DNA of 58,353 nt from Spirogloea muscicola (Eukaryota > Streptophyta > Zygnematophyceae > Spirogloeales > Spirogloeaceae): NCBI GenBank assembly GCA_009602725.1, contig WELB01000326.1:1-58353 (forward strand), read 5' to 3'. Under the pieces are notes generated by a model. The model was not told the DNA's origin and did not search any database. It saw nothing but the letters and a program-made list of their open reading frames with translations. Below are positions 39,766-48,231 of this stretch, piece by piece (position 1 is the first letter of the stretch; every line of letters starts with the position of its first letter). Position numbers and translations under genes: made by a program.

Positions 39766-40527
39766 ATGCAGCGATGGCGGGGCGGCATGAGCGTGGTAGC
39801 CGCCAGCCTCTGGGGGGTTGCAGATCGCTTGGCGGGTAGAGAGCACGGCCACCGTGAGGAGCAGGGCGGGCGTTACCCATTGTCGTTTGCGCGGCTGCCG
39901 GCGGTGACTGCAGACGGGCCAGCGGCGGTCGGAGAGGGCGCGGGGCAAGTCTCCGCGCGGCAGCTAGCGGCCGCACTTATGAGCACGCCCTTGCTGTGCT
40001 TGGCAAGCGTGGGCTGCTCAGAGTCGGTGCTGAGGAAGGCGCTGCAGCAGCACCTTCCTGACGGGCTGGAGGGCGACGTGGCGGGCTCGAGTGAATCGCT
40101 CAAGGCTGCAGGGGGGGCGAATTCGCCAACCGCCTTCAATAATCAATTAGGGGCTTCCGAAAGGGGCCCCTGCAGGTCGTCTCTATCTGAGCCTGCACCC
40201 AATGATCGGGATGGGGTGGAAGAAGTTTCTGCGGCAGTTCTGCATGCGGTGCCGGCTGCAGTGGCACAGTCGCATTCACCGAGCACTGGGGCCCTGGGGG
40301 CTGCCCATACAGGGGGGAGCCGGGCGCTCAAGGCCGCGCGGGGGCCGGACACCCCAACTGCCTGCAGCGCCAAATTCAGGGGCTCCCGAAGGGGGCCCCT
40401 GCAGGTCGATTCCACTCCTTCTGCCTGCGCCAGCATCCTTGGGCGAGGAATCGGTGGAAATGGAGCGACCACCAAGCACGCGTGTCGTTGGGCCGGCCCT
40501 TGCAGGAGAGAGCCCGTCGCTGCCTAA
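39766..40527 (+). CDS. N-terminal (gag-like) ORF of the methyltransferase element
   Basis: A 253-aa open frame with no recognised capsid domain. It contains two copies of the internal linker repeat (residues about 112-140 ESLKAAGGANSPTAF... and about 187-250 ALKAARGPDTPTAC...), separated by an acidic helix (VEEVSAAVLHAVPAAVAQ). The position upstream of protease suggests Gag. The start used is the first Met and is unverified. The stop lies just before the protease segment, in another frame. Confidence 0.45.
   Translation: MQRWRGGMSVVAASLWGVADRLAGREHGHREEQGGRYPLSFARLPAVTADGPAAVGEGAGQVSARQLAAALMSTPLLCLASVGCSESVLRKALQQHLPDGLEGDVAGSSESLKAAGGANSPTAFNNQLGASERGPCRSSLSEPAPNDRDGVEEVSAAVLHAVPAAVAQSHSPSTGALGAAHTGGSRALKAARGPDTPTACSAKFRGSRRGPLQVDSTPSACASILGRGIGGNGATTKHACRWAGPCRREPVAA
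40099..40180 (+). repeat. Internal linker repeat, copy 1
   Basis: CTCAAGGCTGCAGGGGGGGC, then CCGAAAGGGGCCCCTGCAGG and TCG. It is about 80 bp, matching the first part of copies 2 and 3. Confidence 0.75.
40324..40523 (+). repeat. Internal linker repeat, copy 2
   Basis: GCGCTCAAGGCCGCGCGGGG through CCTGCAGGTCGATTCCACTC, CATCCTTGGGCGAGGAATCG and CACCAAGCACGCGTG to GTCGCTG. About 200 bp; it aligns over its full length with copy 3. Confidence 0.85.
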
Positions 40528-40530
40528 GCG

Positions 40531-40630
40531 GCGGGTGGCGGAGGCATCACCCCGGATGTGGCGCTTGTGGATAATAGCCGCGGCCTCATTACCTTCAATG
40601 GCGCGGCGCCGCTACGGGTGATGTTGGATA
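40531..40630 (+). pseudogene. Protease N-terminal half of the methyltransferase element
   Basis: ITPDVALVDNSRGLITFNGA and APLRVMLD lead up to the retropepsin active site, where the coding is cut by the TIR element at TA (40629-40630). Joined conceptually to 41945, the motif would read L-D-M-G-A-Q rather than the usual D-T/S-G. Confidence 0.75.
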
Positions 40631-40653
40631 CAGTCATACCTCGTTACAGGCAC
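40631..40653 (+). repeat. Left TIR of the pogo-like element
   Basis: CAGTCATACCTCGTTACAGG then CAC. It pairs with the right TIR at 41920-41942. Confidence 0.9.
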
Positions 40654-41919
40654 CCACGGATAAGGGCACATCCTCGATAGTGGCACCATTTTGCGGGAAG
40701 CACTTTTTTCCCCAGGTAGAAGTGACTCGATAAGGGAACGTGCCTTGATGTACAGGCACAGTTTCGGGGCAGATTTCCCCACTAGAAGTGCCTATATGAA
40801 AAAAACTCAACGTTTCTCTTATATTCTCTAGAGGCCGGGGGTTCATGAACCGGGCGCGAGGGTTTGGGCTTTACTGCCTCGGAAAGCAAGCGCAGAGCGG
40901 CTCATTACCGTCTCCCCGACGGCCCCCACCAGTCTCCATGTCTCCCAGATGGCCCCCACCCTTCTCCAGGCCACGGCGTCACGAGGCCCTCTTTGAGACC
41001 GCTGCTCGCCGCTAGTAGCGCCGCTTCCAGGCGGTCGTCGACGGCTTCGTCTTCGTCGCGGAACGTACCTCGTCGACCTGAGAACAGCTTGTGGACCGAG
41101 AAAGTGCAATTCTTGTGCGAGGTAGTGAGAGACACACCTCATCAGCATCAGAATTCGCTGGTCTTCATTTTTCATTGAGCTTGCAAGGCTCACCAACATC
41201 GAGCACGTCTTGAGGCTAGGTAGAGCTGAAATGTGCACTCCCTCGCTTCCTCCTTCTACTTTCAGGTGCGCTTGCTTGCCCTCTTATATGCAAGCAGGGC
41301 ACCTATGCATGCTCGGGCCATATGTGCCCTTGCCGAGGCTGGTCCACAATGTAGCCCACATCGCACTTTGCTTGTCTTAGCCAACCCCATCGACTTGCGG
41401 TCCCATCTAATGCGTCCTTACATCACCCTTGATATTACTAGTCAGCCTGCCTACACTTGTATGCGAGCTTACAGTCCCACCTCCTATCGGTGTCCTGCGA
41501 TCTTGCATCGTTGCATTGAGGGCGCGATGAGCGATGGTAGCCGCTTATTTAGGGTGCTTGGCTCCATCACAATGTGTCTTTTGTACTTGCTCACAAGTGA
41601 ATTGCCATCTCGATTGCCGTGTTTCTCGAGCGGCTTCCCCTCCTTCGCCCCCATGGCCACCTTGAGAGTGGTTGCTACCATTGCTTGCGTTTGGGTGTCT
41701 CTTTGTGGAAGAAGTGGATGCCCATGTGGGCGATTGTGGTGCCAAGAGAATGATGCTTGCAACCACGTTGCCACCCGAGCTTTGCTCATTCGCCAATTTT
41801 CCATATAATCTTATATATTGCTGATTGTCACGGTAGAAGCACGTTTGGGGGCAATAGTGCCTCTAACACGGACACAAGCACACCTCGATATAGTCACATA
41901 TTTCGCCAAACAGGCCGAC

Positions 41920-41942
41920 GTGCCTATAACGAGGTATGACTG
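41920..41942 (-). repeat. Right TIR of the pogo-like element
   Basis: On the minus strand CAGTCATACCTCGTTATAGG then CAC; one mismatch to the left TIR. Confidence 0.9.
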
Positions 41943-41944
41943 TA

Positions 41945-42220
41945 TGGGGGCACAGCCAGTGCTGCTTGACCACAGCATGGCGCGGCAGCTGGGGCTGCGC
42001 GTGCAGGACTTGCAGCCGTCCCCATCGCCATCAAGACGGCAACAGGAGGCGTCTCAGTGGGCCTTCGCCAGACCAAGGAGCCCATCCGCATCACAAACAA
42101 CAAGGGTGGTCCGGATGAGGTCAGCCAGCACCTCCACTGCTTGCTGACGGAGGCGACTTCATACGACGTGCTCCTTGGGACGGAGTTCCTGTACCCCTGT
42201 GGTGTTAGCATTGACCTATG
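41945..42220 (+). pseudogene. Protease C-terminal half of the methyltransferase element
   Basis: After the TIR element the frame gives MGAQPVLLDHSMARQLGLRV. A shift follows near 42010, to AAVPIAIKTATGGVSVGLRQ, TKEPIRITNNKGG and LTEATSYDVLLGTEFLYPCG. The last part is the second conserved segment of retropepsin-like proteases (..YDVLLG..FL...G). It ends just before the methyltransferase region. Confidence 0.8.
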
Positions 42221-43540
42221 GGAAGAGTTAGCGAGATGTCGCCCGGGGGCGGCGGAGAGGGGCGTCAGGTGGAGATCCCACTGCAGCTGGTGGCTACAGC
42301 GGAGGATGGGGCCGCATTCGCCTGCTACGGAGAAGCAGCATGGGTGGGTAGCGACTTGTGTGACATGCCGCAAGACGAGGCGGTCACCACCCCACTGGCG
42401 CCCGTGCGGTTGGGAGCAGCTGCCGCTGGCCACAGGCCCGTGGTGCAAGCACGGCAGGTGGAAGAGCTGGTGGACCGTGCGTGGCAGCAGCTACCCCTGG
42501 TGGCGCAGGAGCTGCCAGCGTGTTAACCGGCGGTTGTGCAGCTGCACGGAGAGCCGCTGGTGGAGAGTACAACGATTGAGTGGACGATCCCGCACAGCAG
42601 GGTTGTTTTTTTGGAGCTCTTTGGCGACATCGCCACCGGGTTGGCGGCGGTGCTGGCCAATGGCGTGCGGGTCCGACGGTACGTCTACGTTGACCCGGAT
42701 CCGGTGGCGCAGGCGGCAGCAGCGCACCACATCCGGCGGCTGATGGACCAGTACCCAGACTTGCTGACCTCGGAGGCCATCAAGGGGTACCTCACCACCC
42801 TGCCGGCTGACATCCAGCTGGTGGGCCCACATCACTTGAGGGGGTTGGGACAGGTGGATTTGGTGATTGCAGGGTGGGGTTGCCAAGGGCATTCCAGCGC
42901 TGGTGCAGGCCGGGGGTTGGATGACCACCGCTCACGGCTCTTTGGGGAGCTGGAGCGTGTTTTGGCGCTGCTGCAGGGAGGGCAGGAGGCCCCCCCAGCA
43001 TACGTGTTGGAGAACGTGCCATCAGGCGACGACCACCGCGAGAATGTGCGGCGTGCCTTCCAGGTGGTGGAGACCCACATTTGGCGCGGTGTGCCTCTGG
43101 ACGCAGCTGCTGTGGGCAGCCGTGCGCACCGGCTGCGAATGAAGTGGACCAAGCCAGAGTTGGTGGCAGCTGCGGTCGCGTTAGTCAAGCGCCCAGCCGG
43201 GCTGTTAGTGGCAGACATATTGGACCCGGGGAGGGTGCCTCAGCCAGTGACGAGGGACGACATTCCTCCATACGCGCTGTGCAACAAGGTGGGGCAGCCA
43301 CAGGCGGCGTTGCCCACGCTGGTGAGCTACCCGTCGTCTTATGCATTCAGGAATGGAGGCCAGGGCATGGTGTGGGACAACACCACGCAGCGCCTGGAGG
43401 AGCCCCGTGCCGACGAGCGGGAGCGGGCGCTGGGCTTCCCGTCAGGCACAACAGCAGCTCCTGGGCTTACCGAGCGGCAGCGTTGGAAGCCGTAGGGCAG
43501 GCTATGGACCTGAGGGCTCTCACGTGGGTGCTGGCAGTAG
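42218..43540 (+). pseudogene. C5 cytosine DNA methyltransferase domain in pol
   Basis: Would transfer methyl from S-adenosylmethionine to cytosine C5. Numbering from Met 42536: motif I FLELFGDIATGL (25-36); acidic residue in YVYVDPD (49-55); motif IV VIAGWGCQGHS with the catalytic Cys116 at 42881-42883; motif VI LENV (158-161); motif VIII SRAHRLR (195-201); motif IX-like EEPRADERERALGFPSGTT; motif X VGQAMD in the +1 frame after a shift near 43490. The GIATGL motif is of the kind seen in Dnmt3/DRM enzymes. The Pro before the catalytic Cys, nearly invariant in the family, is Gly here. Upstream, the same frame (42218-42526) is continuous except for one TAA at 42527-42529. The region lies between protease and RT, so it would be part of the polyprotein. 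Confidence 0.88.
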
Positions 43541-44113
43541 GCTTTGCCGCGCAGCGGCGCCAGCAGGCAGCGTGGCAGCTGGCGCAGGGGCTCTACGTGC
43601 AGTGGGCGGCGCGCGCAGGCGCCGGCGGCTTCCCACTTGGGGGGGGAGTAGAGTCGCAGCACGAATTGGTGGCGCTCAAGGCCGCGCGGGGGGCGGACTC
43701 CCCGACTGCTTTCAGCGAGAATTCAGGGGCTCCCGAAAGGGGCCCTGGCAGGTCGATTCAACTCCTCCTGCCCGCGCTGGCATCCTTGGGCGAGGTATCG
43801 GTGGCCATGGTGCAGCCACCAAGCACTCGTGCCGTTGGGGGCGGTTCTTGCAGGAAGGAGCGCGTCGCTGTACGGGGCCCAGCAGCAGGAGGCTGGGGGG
43901 GGGGCCAGCGTAGCAACCACAGCAGGTTGAAGTGGGAGCAGGGAAGGAGAAGCTGCCCCACGAGTGGGTGTGGGCTAGGAGTTGTCCAACGAGGAGCGGA
44001 AGCATTGTATGGATTTGCTGGAGAGGCACCGGCTGAATTTTGCCTTCTCAATGGCGGAGTTTGGCACCTGCCAGTAAGGGGAAATAACAATTGCTCTGAC
44101 CACGGCAAAGCCT
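43541..44113 (+). other. Methyltransferase-RT spacer with linker repeat copy 3
   Basis: Coding continues in the +1 frame for some distance (VLAVGFAAQRRQQAAWQLAQ), then enters linker repeat copy 3 (43672-43872). A Gly-rich stretch follows, and a short pre-RT segment (KPVYRRRHMLSPVEWA) starts just before 44114. No other domain is seen. Confidence 0.5.
43672..43872 (+). repeat. Internal linker repeat, copy 3
   Basis: GCGCTCAAGGCCGCGCGGGG...CCGAAAGGGGCCCTGGCAGG...CATCCTTGGGCGAGGTATCG...CACCAAGCACTCGTGCCG...GTCGCTG, about 200 bp, collinear with copy 2. Confidence 0.85.
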
Positions 44114-45142
44114 GTGTACCGGCGGAGGCATATGCTCAGCCCGGTGGAGTGGGCGCTGGTGCAGGCGCGCTGTGAGGAGCTAATGCAGGTGGGCCTCATT
44201 GAGGAGTCGGAGTCGCAATACGCGGCCCCGACGGTGATGCCGGCGAAGAAGGACCTCTTTGGCCAGTGGACGGAGAAGAGGATGTGCAGGGACTACCGCG
44301 CCCTGAATAAGGTGACTCAGCCCGATCGCTTTCCCATGCCTACCCCGGAGGAGATCTTTGATGAGCTGGGGGCAGCGTGCGTGGTCAGCGTCTTGGACCT
44401 GCGTCAGGGTTTCAATCAAATTGGGATCAAGATGGAGGACATGGCGAAGACAGCTTCCTGGGGAGCGGAACGGCTCTACCGTTGGACGCGTATGCCATTC
44501 GGGCTGCGCAACGCCCCGGCCAGATTCCAACGAGTCAAGGACCAGGTCTTGGCGGGCTTGCGCTTTGCCAGATGTTACATTGACGATGTGTTGGTGTTTA
44601 GCACAACGGTGGCAGAGCACGTGGTGCACGTGGAGGCGGTGCTGGGGAGAATTGGGGCGTCGGGCATGCAGTGCCATCCCGGCAAGTGCCGGTTCCGGGG
44701 GGGCACGGTATCGTATTTGGGACACGAGGTGTCACCGGGAGGGTTGGGCGTGCAGCGGGCGAAGGTAGACGCCTTGCTGCGCTTGCCAGCTTTTACGGAC
44801 ATCAGCAGGCTGCGGCCCTTCCTGGGCCTGGCAACTTACTATCGGCAGTTTGTGAAGGGCTTCTCCGCCGTGGTCAAGCCGCTGAACGAACTACTGAAGA
44901 AGGGGGAGCCGTGGGTGTGGACAGCGCCGCGGCAGGAGGCGTTCGAGGAGGTGAAGGAGCGCCTGTCATTTGCGCCGGTGCTGAGGCGGCCGGACTACTC
45001 CAAGCCGTTCCACCTACTCACGGACTGGAGCCGGCAGGGGCTAGGAGCCGTGTTGGTGCAGGAGGAGGAGACGGGACAGGAATATGTGATCGCGTATGCG
45101 AGCCGGTCCAACAACGCCGCGGAGGCTAACTACAGCTCCTAA
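44114..45142 (+). CDS. Reverse transcriptase-RNase H of the methyltransferase element
   Basis: An intact 342-aa frame. Ty3/gypsy RT blocks in order: LIEESESQYAAPTVMPAKKD, MCRDYRALNKVTQPDRFPMP, VVSVLDLRQGFNQI, RMPFGLRNAPARFQ, the catalytic C-Y-I-D-D-V-L-V-F (about 44574-44600), GTVSYLGHEVSPGGLGV and LRPFLGLATYYRQFVKGFSA. RNase H follows, with HLLTDWSRQGLGAVLVQEEE and VIAYASRSNNAAEANYSS, then a TAA at 45140-45142 where related enzymes continue YS.Y.GE...VVWAV. The region after the stop continues the RNase H (FVLVTDHQPLKWI) in the next frame. This RT is clearly a different lineage from elements A, B and H. Confidence 0.92.
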   Translation: MYRRRHMLSPVEWALVQARCEELMQVGLIEESESQYAAPTVMPAKKDLFGQWTEKRMCRDYRALNKVTQPDRFPMPTPEEIFDELGAACVVSVLDLRQGFNQIGIKMEDMAKTASWGAERLYRWTRMPFGLRNAPARFQRVKDQVLAGLRFARCYIDDVLVFSTTVAEHVVHVEAVLGRIGASGMQCHPGKCRFRGGTVSYLGHEVSPGGLGVQRAKVDALLRLPAFTDISRLRPFLGLATYYRQFVKGFSAVVKPLNELLKKGEPWVWTAPRQEAFEEVKERLSFAPVLRRPDYSKPFHLLTDWSRQGLGAVLVQEEETGQEYVIAYASRSNNAAEANYSS

Positions 45143-45480
45143 GAGGGCGAGTGACTTTGCGTTGTGTGGGCGGTGGCGCACTTCTGTCCCTACTTGTACT
45201 GCAGAACATTCGTGCTGGTCACCGATCACCAGCCGTTGAAGTGGATTATGACGAACCAAAAGCTGACAGGAAAGCACGCAAGATGGGCGTTATCCTGCAG
45301 GAGTACACCTTTGAGATCCGTCATCGTGCGGGGGAGGCACACTTGGACGCGGACGGCCTCAGTCGCAATCCCAACCCAAGTACTCAAGACAGGAGTGTGG
45401 CACGGGCGGACCACGACCGAGCGGAGGTGGAGCTGCCCGCGTGGATGGGTTCGGCGATGCTGCTGCAGTTGCTTGACACG
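45143..45480 (+). pseudogene. RNase H C-terminus of the methyltransferase element
   Basis: CVVWAVAHFCPYLYCRTFVL and VTDHQPLKWIM (45160-45270), then after a shift LQEYTFEIRHRAGEAHLDAD and GLSRNP. These complete the RNase H and the characteristic RH-integrase junction of gypsy elements. The two frames and the preceding stop show decay. Confidence 0.85.
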
Positions 45481-45483
45481 ACC

Positions 45484-45600
45484 GAAGGCCGCGCGGGGGG
45501 CGCATACCCCGACCGTTTGCAGCGAGACATCAGGGGCAACCGGAAGGGGCCCCTGCAGGTCGATTCCACTCCTTCTCCTGGCGCTGGGGCGCGTGCATGT
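45484..45600 (+). repeat. Internal linker repeat, copy 4
   Basis: AAGGCCGCGCGGGGGGCGCA...CGGAAGGGGCCCCTGCAGGT...CGATTCCACTCCTTC. It lies between RNase H and integrase and aligns with the first half of copy 2. Confidence 0.8.
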
Positions 45601-47113
45601 GACGTTGGAACTATGCAATGCGGGATGAAGTCATCTCTGGCGTGGCGGCACAGTCCGACCACCGTGGCGTCTCAAATGAGCGGCGGCGCGGCCGGAGCCG
45701 GAGCTTCGGGAGCGTCGGGAGCGGGGAGCGGGAGCCAGCGATTGAAGAACGCGGGGGTAGCGAATAGCCTGGCCGCCGTGATGGAAGAGACCTCCAAGTG
45801 GTACTGCCGCCGTGGAGCCATGCCGCAGCTGCTAGGCTTTGCCACTAGCGATGTTGCACTGGAGGGCGGTGTCGTGGCAGGAGGCAGATGGACTACATAT
45901 ACCACTCCGAGGCTCGTGCCAGGGGAGACCTCCCAGCAGGCGGCTGGGGGTGATCCGGACGTCTGGAGCGACATGGAGGTGCTGGAGTACCTCCAACGGC
46001 CTGAGCATCCTGTTGGGGAGGAGCAAGGCGAGCAAGGACCGTGTGCAGCGGCGGGCGCAGTGGTACCGGTGGCGCGAGGGCCACCTTCTGCGGTTGAAGA
46101 AGGATGGTGGGGAGCGAGTGGTGCTCAGGCCAGCGGAGCGGACGCCGCTGGTGCTGCAGCAGCATGAGATGCTGGGCCACTTTGGGGTGAAGAGGACCCA
46201 CAGCCTGGTGGCGTGTGGTCACTGGTGGAAGGGGATGGCCAGGGATGTGGCTGCGGTCGTGGCGCGCTGCCAGGCTGCGACCGCGTCCGAGCCAACCTCA
46301 CGGTGCGCAGCGTGGAGCTGCATCCACTCCCCATCAACGGATTCTTCTACAGGTGGAGTCTCGATCTTGCAGGCGAGCTGCCACTGTCGAAGCGTGGACA
46401 ACGCTACATTCTTATCATGGTCGAGCACGCAAGCAAGTGGGTGGAGGTTGTGGCGATTCCAGACAAGTCCAGCTCGCTGATAGCGGCTTGTTTCCTGGAT
46501 TGGGTGTTGTGCCGCTTTGGGGCCTGCGCTGAGGTGCTTACCGATGGCGGTAGCGAGTTCCGCGGTGCGTCCGACGAGCTGTTGGAGGAGGCCCTGATCG
46601 ACCACAGGATAACCTCGCGGAACACTCCGCAGGCGGACGGGCTGGCGGAACGGATGGTTCAGACAGTGAAGAAGGGACTGCAAAAATTATTTCTGGAGAG
46701 GGACACCAGGGATTGGGATCTTTTCCTCCCCTGATTGCTCATGGGGTATCGAATGAGTAAGCAGGCGGCGTTGGCGAGCTACTCGCCGTACTTCTTGCTC
46801 TTTGGCAGGCATCCTCTGCTGCCAGCTGCCATCCGACCGCGGGTGGAGCCAGTGGTGGACATGAATAGCCCAGGGCGCTCTGCGAGGAGCGCGGGAGGCT
46901 CTTCCGCAGGGTAATGCCGATGGCGGTGGACAACCTGGCGGTGGCGCAGCATCGCGACAACCTGCGTTACGCGCAGGTACGGTCGGGCAAGTACCAGCCA
47001 CGGGCGATGAAGTTCGAGAAGGCCGACTTCGTATACGTGCAGCGCCAGCAGCGCAGCACCTTGGACGCGGGTGTCCGGCGGGTCGTCCTGCAAGTGAAGG
47101 AGGTGAGGCCCAG
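45601..47113 (+). pseudogene. Integrase of the methyltransferase element
   Basis: A pre-integrase segment (DVWSDMEVLEYLQRPEHPVG) is followed by the zinc-finger region WREGHLLRLKKDGGERVVLR, HEMLGHFGVKRTHSL and WWKGMARDVAAVVARCQ (46050-46280). After a frameshift comes the catalytic core: RWSLDLAGELP (first Asp), EVLTDGGSEFRGA (second Asp) and NTPQADGLAERMVQ (Glu), with 34 residues between the last two acids. A stop follows DWDLFLP (46734). Later frames give SPYFLLFGRHPLLPAAIRPR, VAQHRDNLRYAQVRSGKYQP and FVYVQRQQRSTLDAGVRRVV. At least three frameshifts or stops are present. It is interrupted by the solo LTR at 47114. Confidence 0.85.
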
Positions 47114-47953
47114 TGTGATGACCCTAAGCCCTATACCGGCACTTAGGGGTTAGGACGTCCTTGGTTTCGGTCGCTGGGATTTAGGGACAAAGCCCCAGCA
47201 CAGTGAAGCACCACGTGTACCACGCAGCGGAATACCTTGCCCTGAGGTGCCGCCGACAGGCGGCGACTCACCTCACAGGTTCGGGCCAGCACCTGTCCTC
47301 AAAGGAGCAGTCACAGTCTTACCACAGGAGAGCCGATGAAGGTCCGCGACGACACGATGCGGCGACGGGCTGCAGCAGCAGGCAGCAGCAGGGCTGCGTC
47401 GGCGGTGCTGCGGCAGCAGGCGGCAGCAGGGCTGCGCCTTTCTCTCGCGGGCTTCACCGATGTTGACCGGGTGACCCGACTTTGCTCTCAGCCCTACTTG
47501 TAGTGTGCTTCATGTGCCACCCTCCCCAGGGGTCTCTCGGAGGCTCGTCCTAGGGCCCACCTCGGGAGCCGGACAAGCGAATCTAGTACGAGGGCAGGCC
47601 ACGCGGCTCCCTTCCGGAAGCGGCGGCCGTCCTGCGGCGCCGCCGAGCGGCGCCGCCAGTGGGTCACGGGTGTGGCGCGGCGTCACTGGCGCGCCACACG
47701 TGTCGCATACACATCATTGCGAGTACGGCAGATTCAGGAATACGCCGAGGAGCTTCGCTCCGGAAGTCCAGGATTCGCCACCTCTGCTGGAGGCGGCGCG
47801 CCTGCACGTCATATCGTCAGCAGGCGCGTCACACCGCGCGACACCTTGCGTGGGTCGCCCGCGCGTCGCACGCGTCAGGCACGTGCGCGTCAGTGGTTAC
47901 ACGGTAGCGCTTAACTCGGAGTTAAGCGTCCCGTAACGGCGGGGACGTTTACA
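47114..47953 (-). mobile_element. Solo LTR, family E (TSD CCCAG)
   Basis: 840 bp; the minus strand starts TGTAAACGTCCCCGCCG and ends CTTAGGGTCATCACA. CCCAG occurs at 47109-47113 and 47954-47958. Perfect hairpin GCCGCCGACAGGCGGC (47249-47264) and CGCAGCGGAA box (47223-47232). It sits between the integrase C-terminus and the PHD region. Confidence 0.95.
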
Positions 47954-47958
47954 CCCAG

Positions 47959-48231
47959 TGCCGTGCTGCTGCTGCAGGCCCAGTGCGGATCCACTGTTGC
48001 GGAGCACCAGCGCAACTGTGCGCCGTGCCACCTCCCGGACCTGGATAGCACTATCGACCAGACCTTGTCGTGGACAATGGAGGGGATGAGGATGAAGTGT
48101 GTGACGGCTTGAACACTGAGCCGCCCATGCTGCTATGCGACCGTTGCAACGAAGGGTGGCACACTGGCTGCCTGCAACCACCTCTTGCTGAGGTGCCGGT
48201 GGGGCAATGGTTTTGCCCTTGCTGCGCATAG
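47959..48231 (+). pseudogene. C-terminal PHD finger of the methyltransferase element
   Basis: After the LTR, frame 2 reads GSTVAEHQRNCAPCHLPDLD. A shift near 48060 leads to DNGGDEDEVCDGLN, PPMLLCDRCNEGWHTGCLQP and PLAEVPVGQWFCPCCA, then a stop. The PHD pattern (Cys4-His-Cys3) is clear: LLC, DRC, WH, GC, WFC and CC are present. The first ligand, expected three residues before V-C, is Asp here. PHD fingers read the histone H3 tail; here the domain takes the place of the chromodomain of the other gypsy elements in the window. Confidence 0.85.

Larger units (their letters stand above)
40631..41942. mobile_element. Non-autonomous pogo/Tigger-like DNA transposon (TSD TA)
   Basis: The terminal inverted repeats CAGTCATACCTCGTTACAGG (left, 40631-40650) and its mirror ending ...CTATAACGAGGTATGACTG (right) match at all but one position over about 23 bp. 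TA flanks both sides (40629-40630 and 41943-41944). The CAG(T/G)CATACCTCGTT start is the hallmark of pogo/Tigger elements. The 1.3-kb interior has no recognisable DDE transposase, so it would have been moved in trans. The subterminal region repeats AGAAGTG(A/C)C and GATAAGGG(C/A)A motifs. Confidence 0.9.
39700..48231 (+). mobile_element. Gypsy-like retrotransposon encoding a DNA methyltransferase and PHD finger
   Basis: On one strand and in order: an N-terminal gag-like ORF, an aspartic protease, a C5 cytosine methyltransferase, Ty3/gypsy RT with YIDD, RNase H, an integrase with zinc finger and DDE core, and a PHD finger. Cytosine methyltransferases carried by LTR retrotransposons are described from Symbiodinium and Klebsormidium; this element belongs to that rare type. 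Two insertions interrupt it (40631-41942 and 47114-47953). Several frameshifts and one stop are present. LTRs were not identified, so the ends are the limits of coding. Confidence 0.85.

Noticed and set aside
41233-41808. 191-aa ORF inside the pogo-like element, considered as a transposase
   Set aside because: No DDE or helix-turn-helix motif was recognised, and the composition is not that of a transposase. The element was therefore called non-autonomous.
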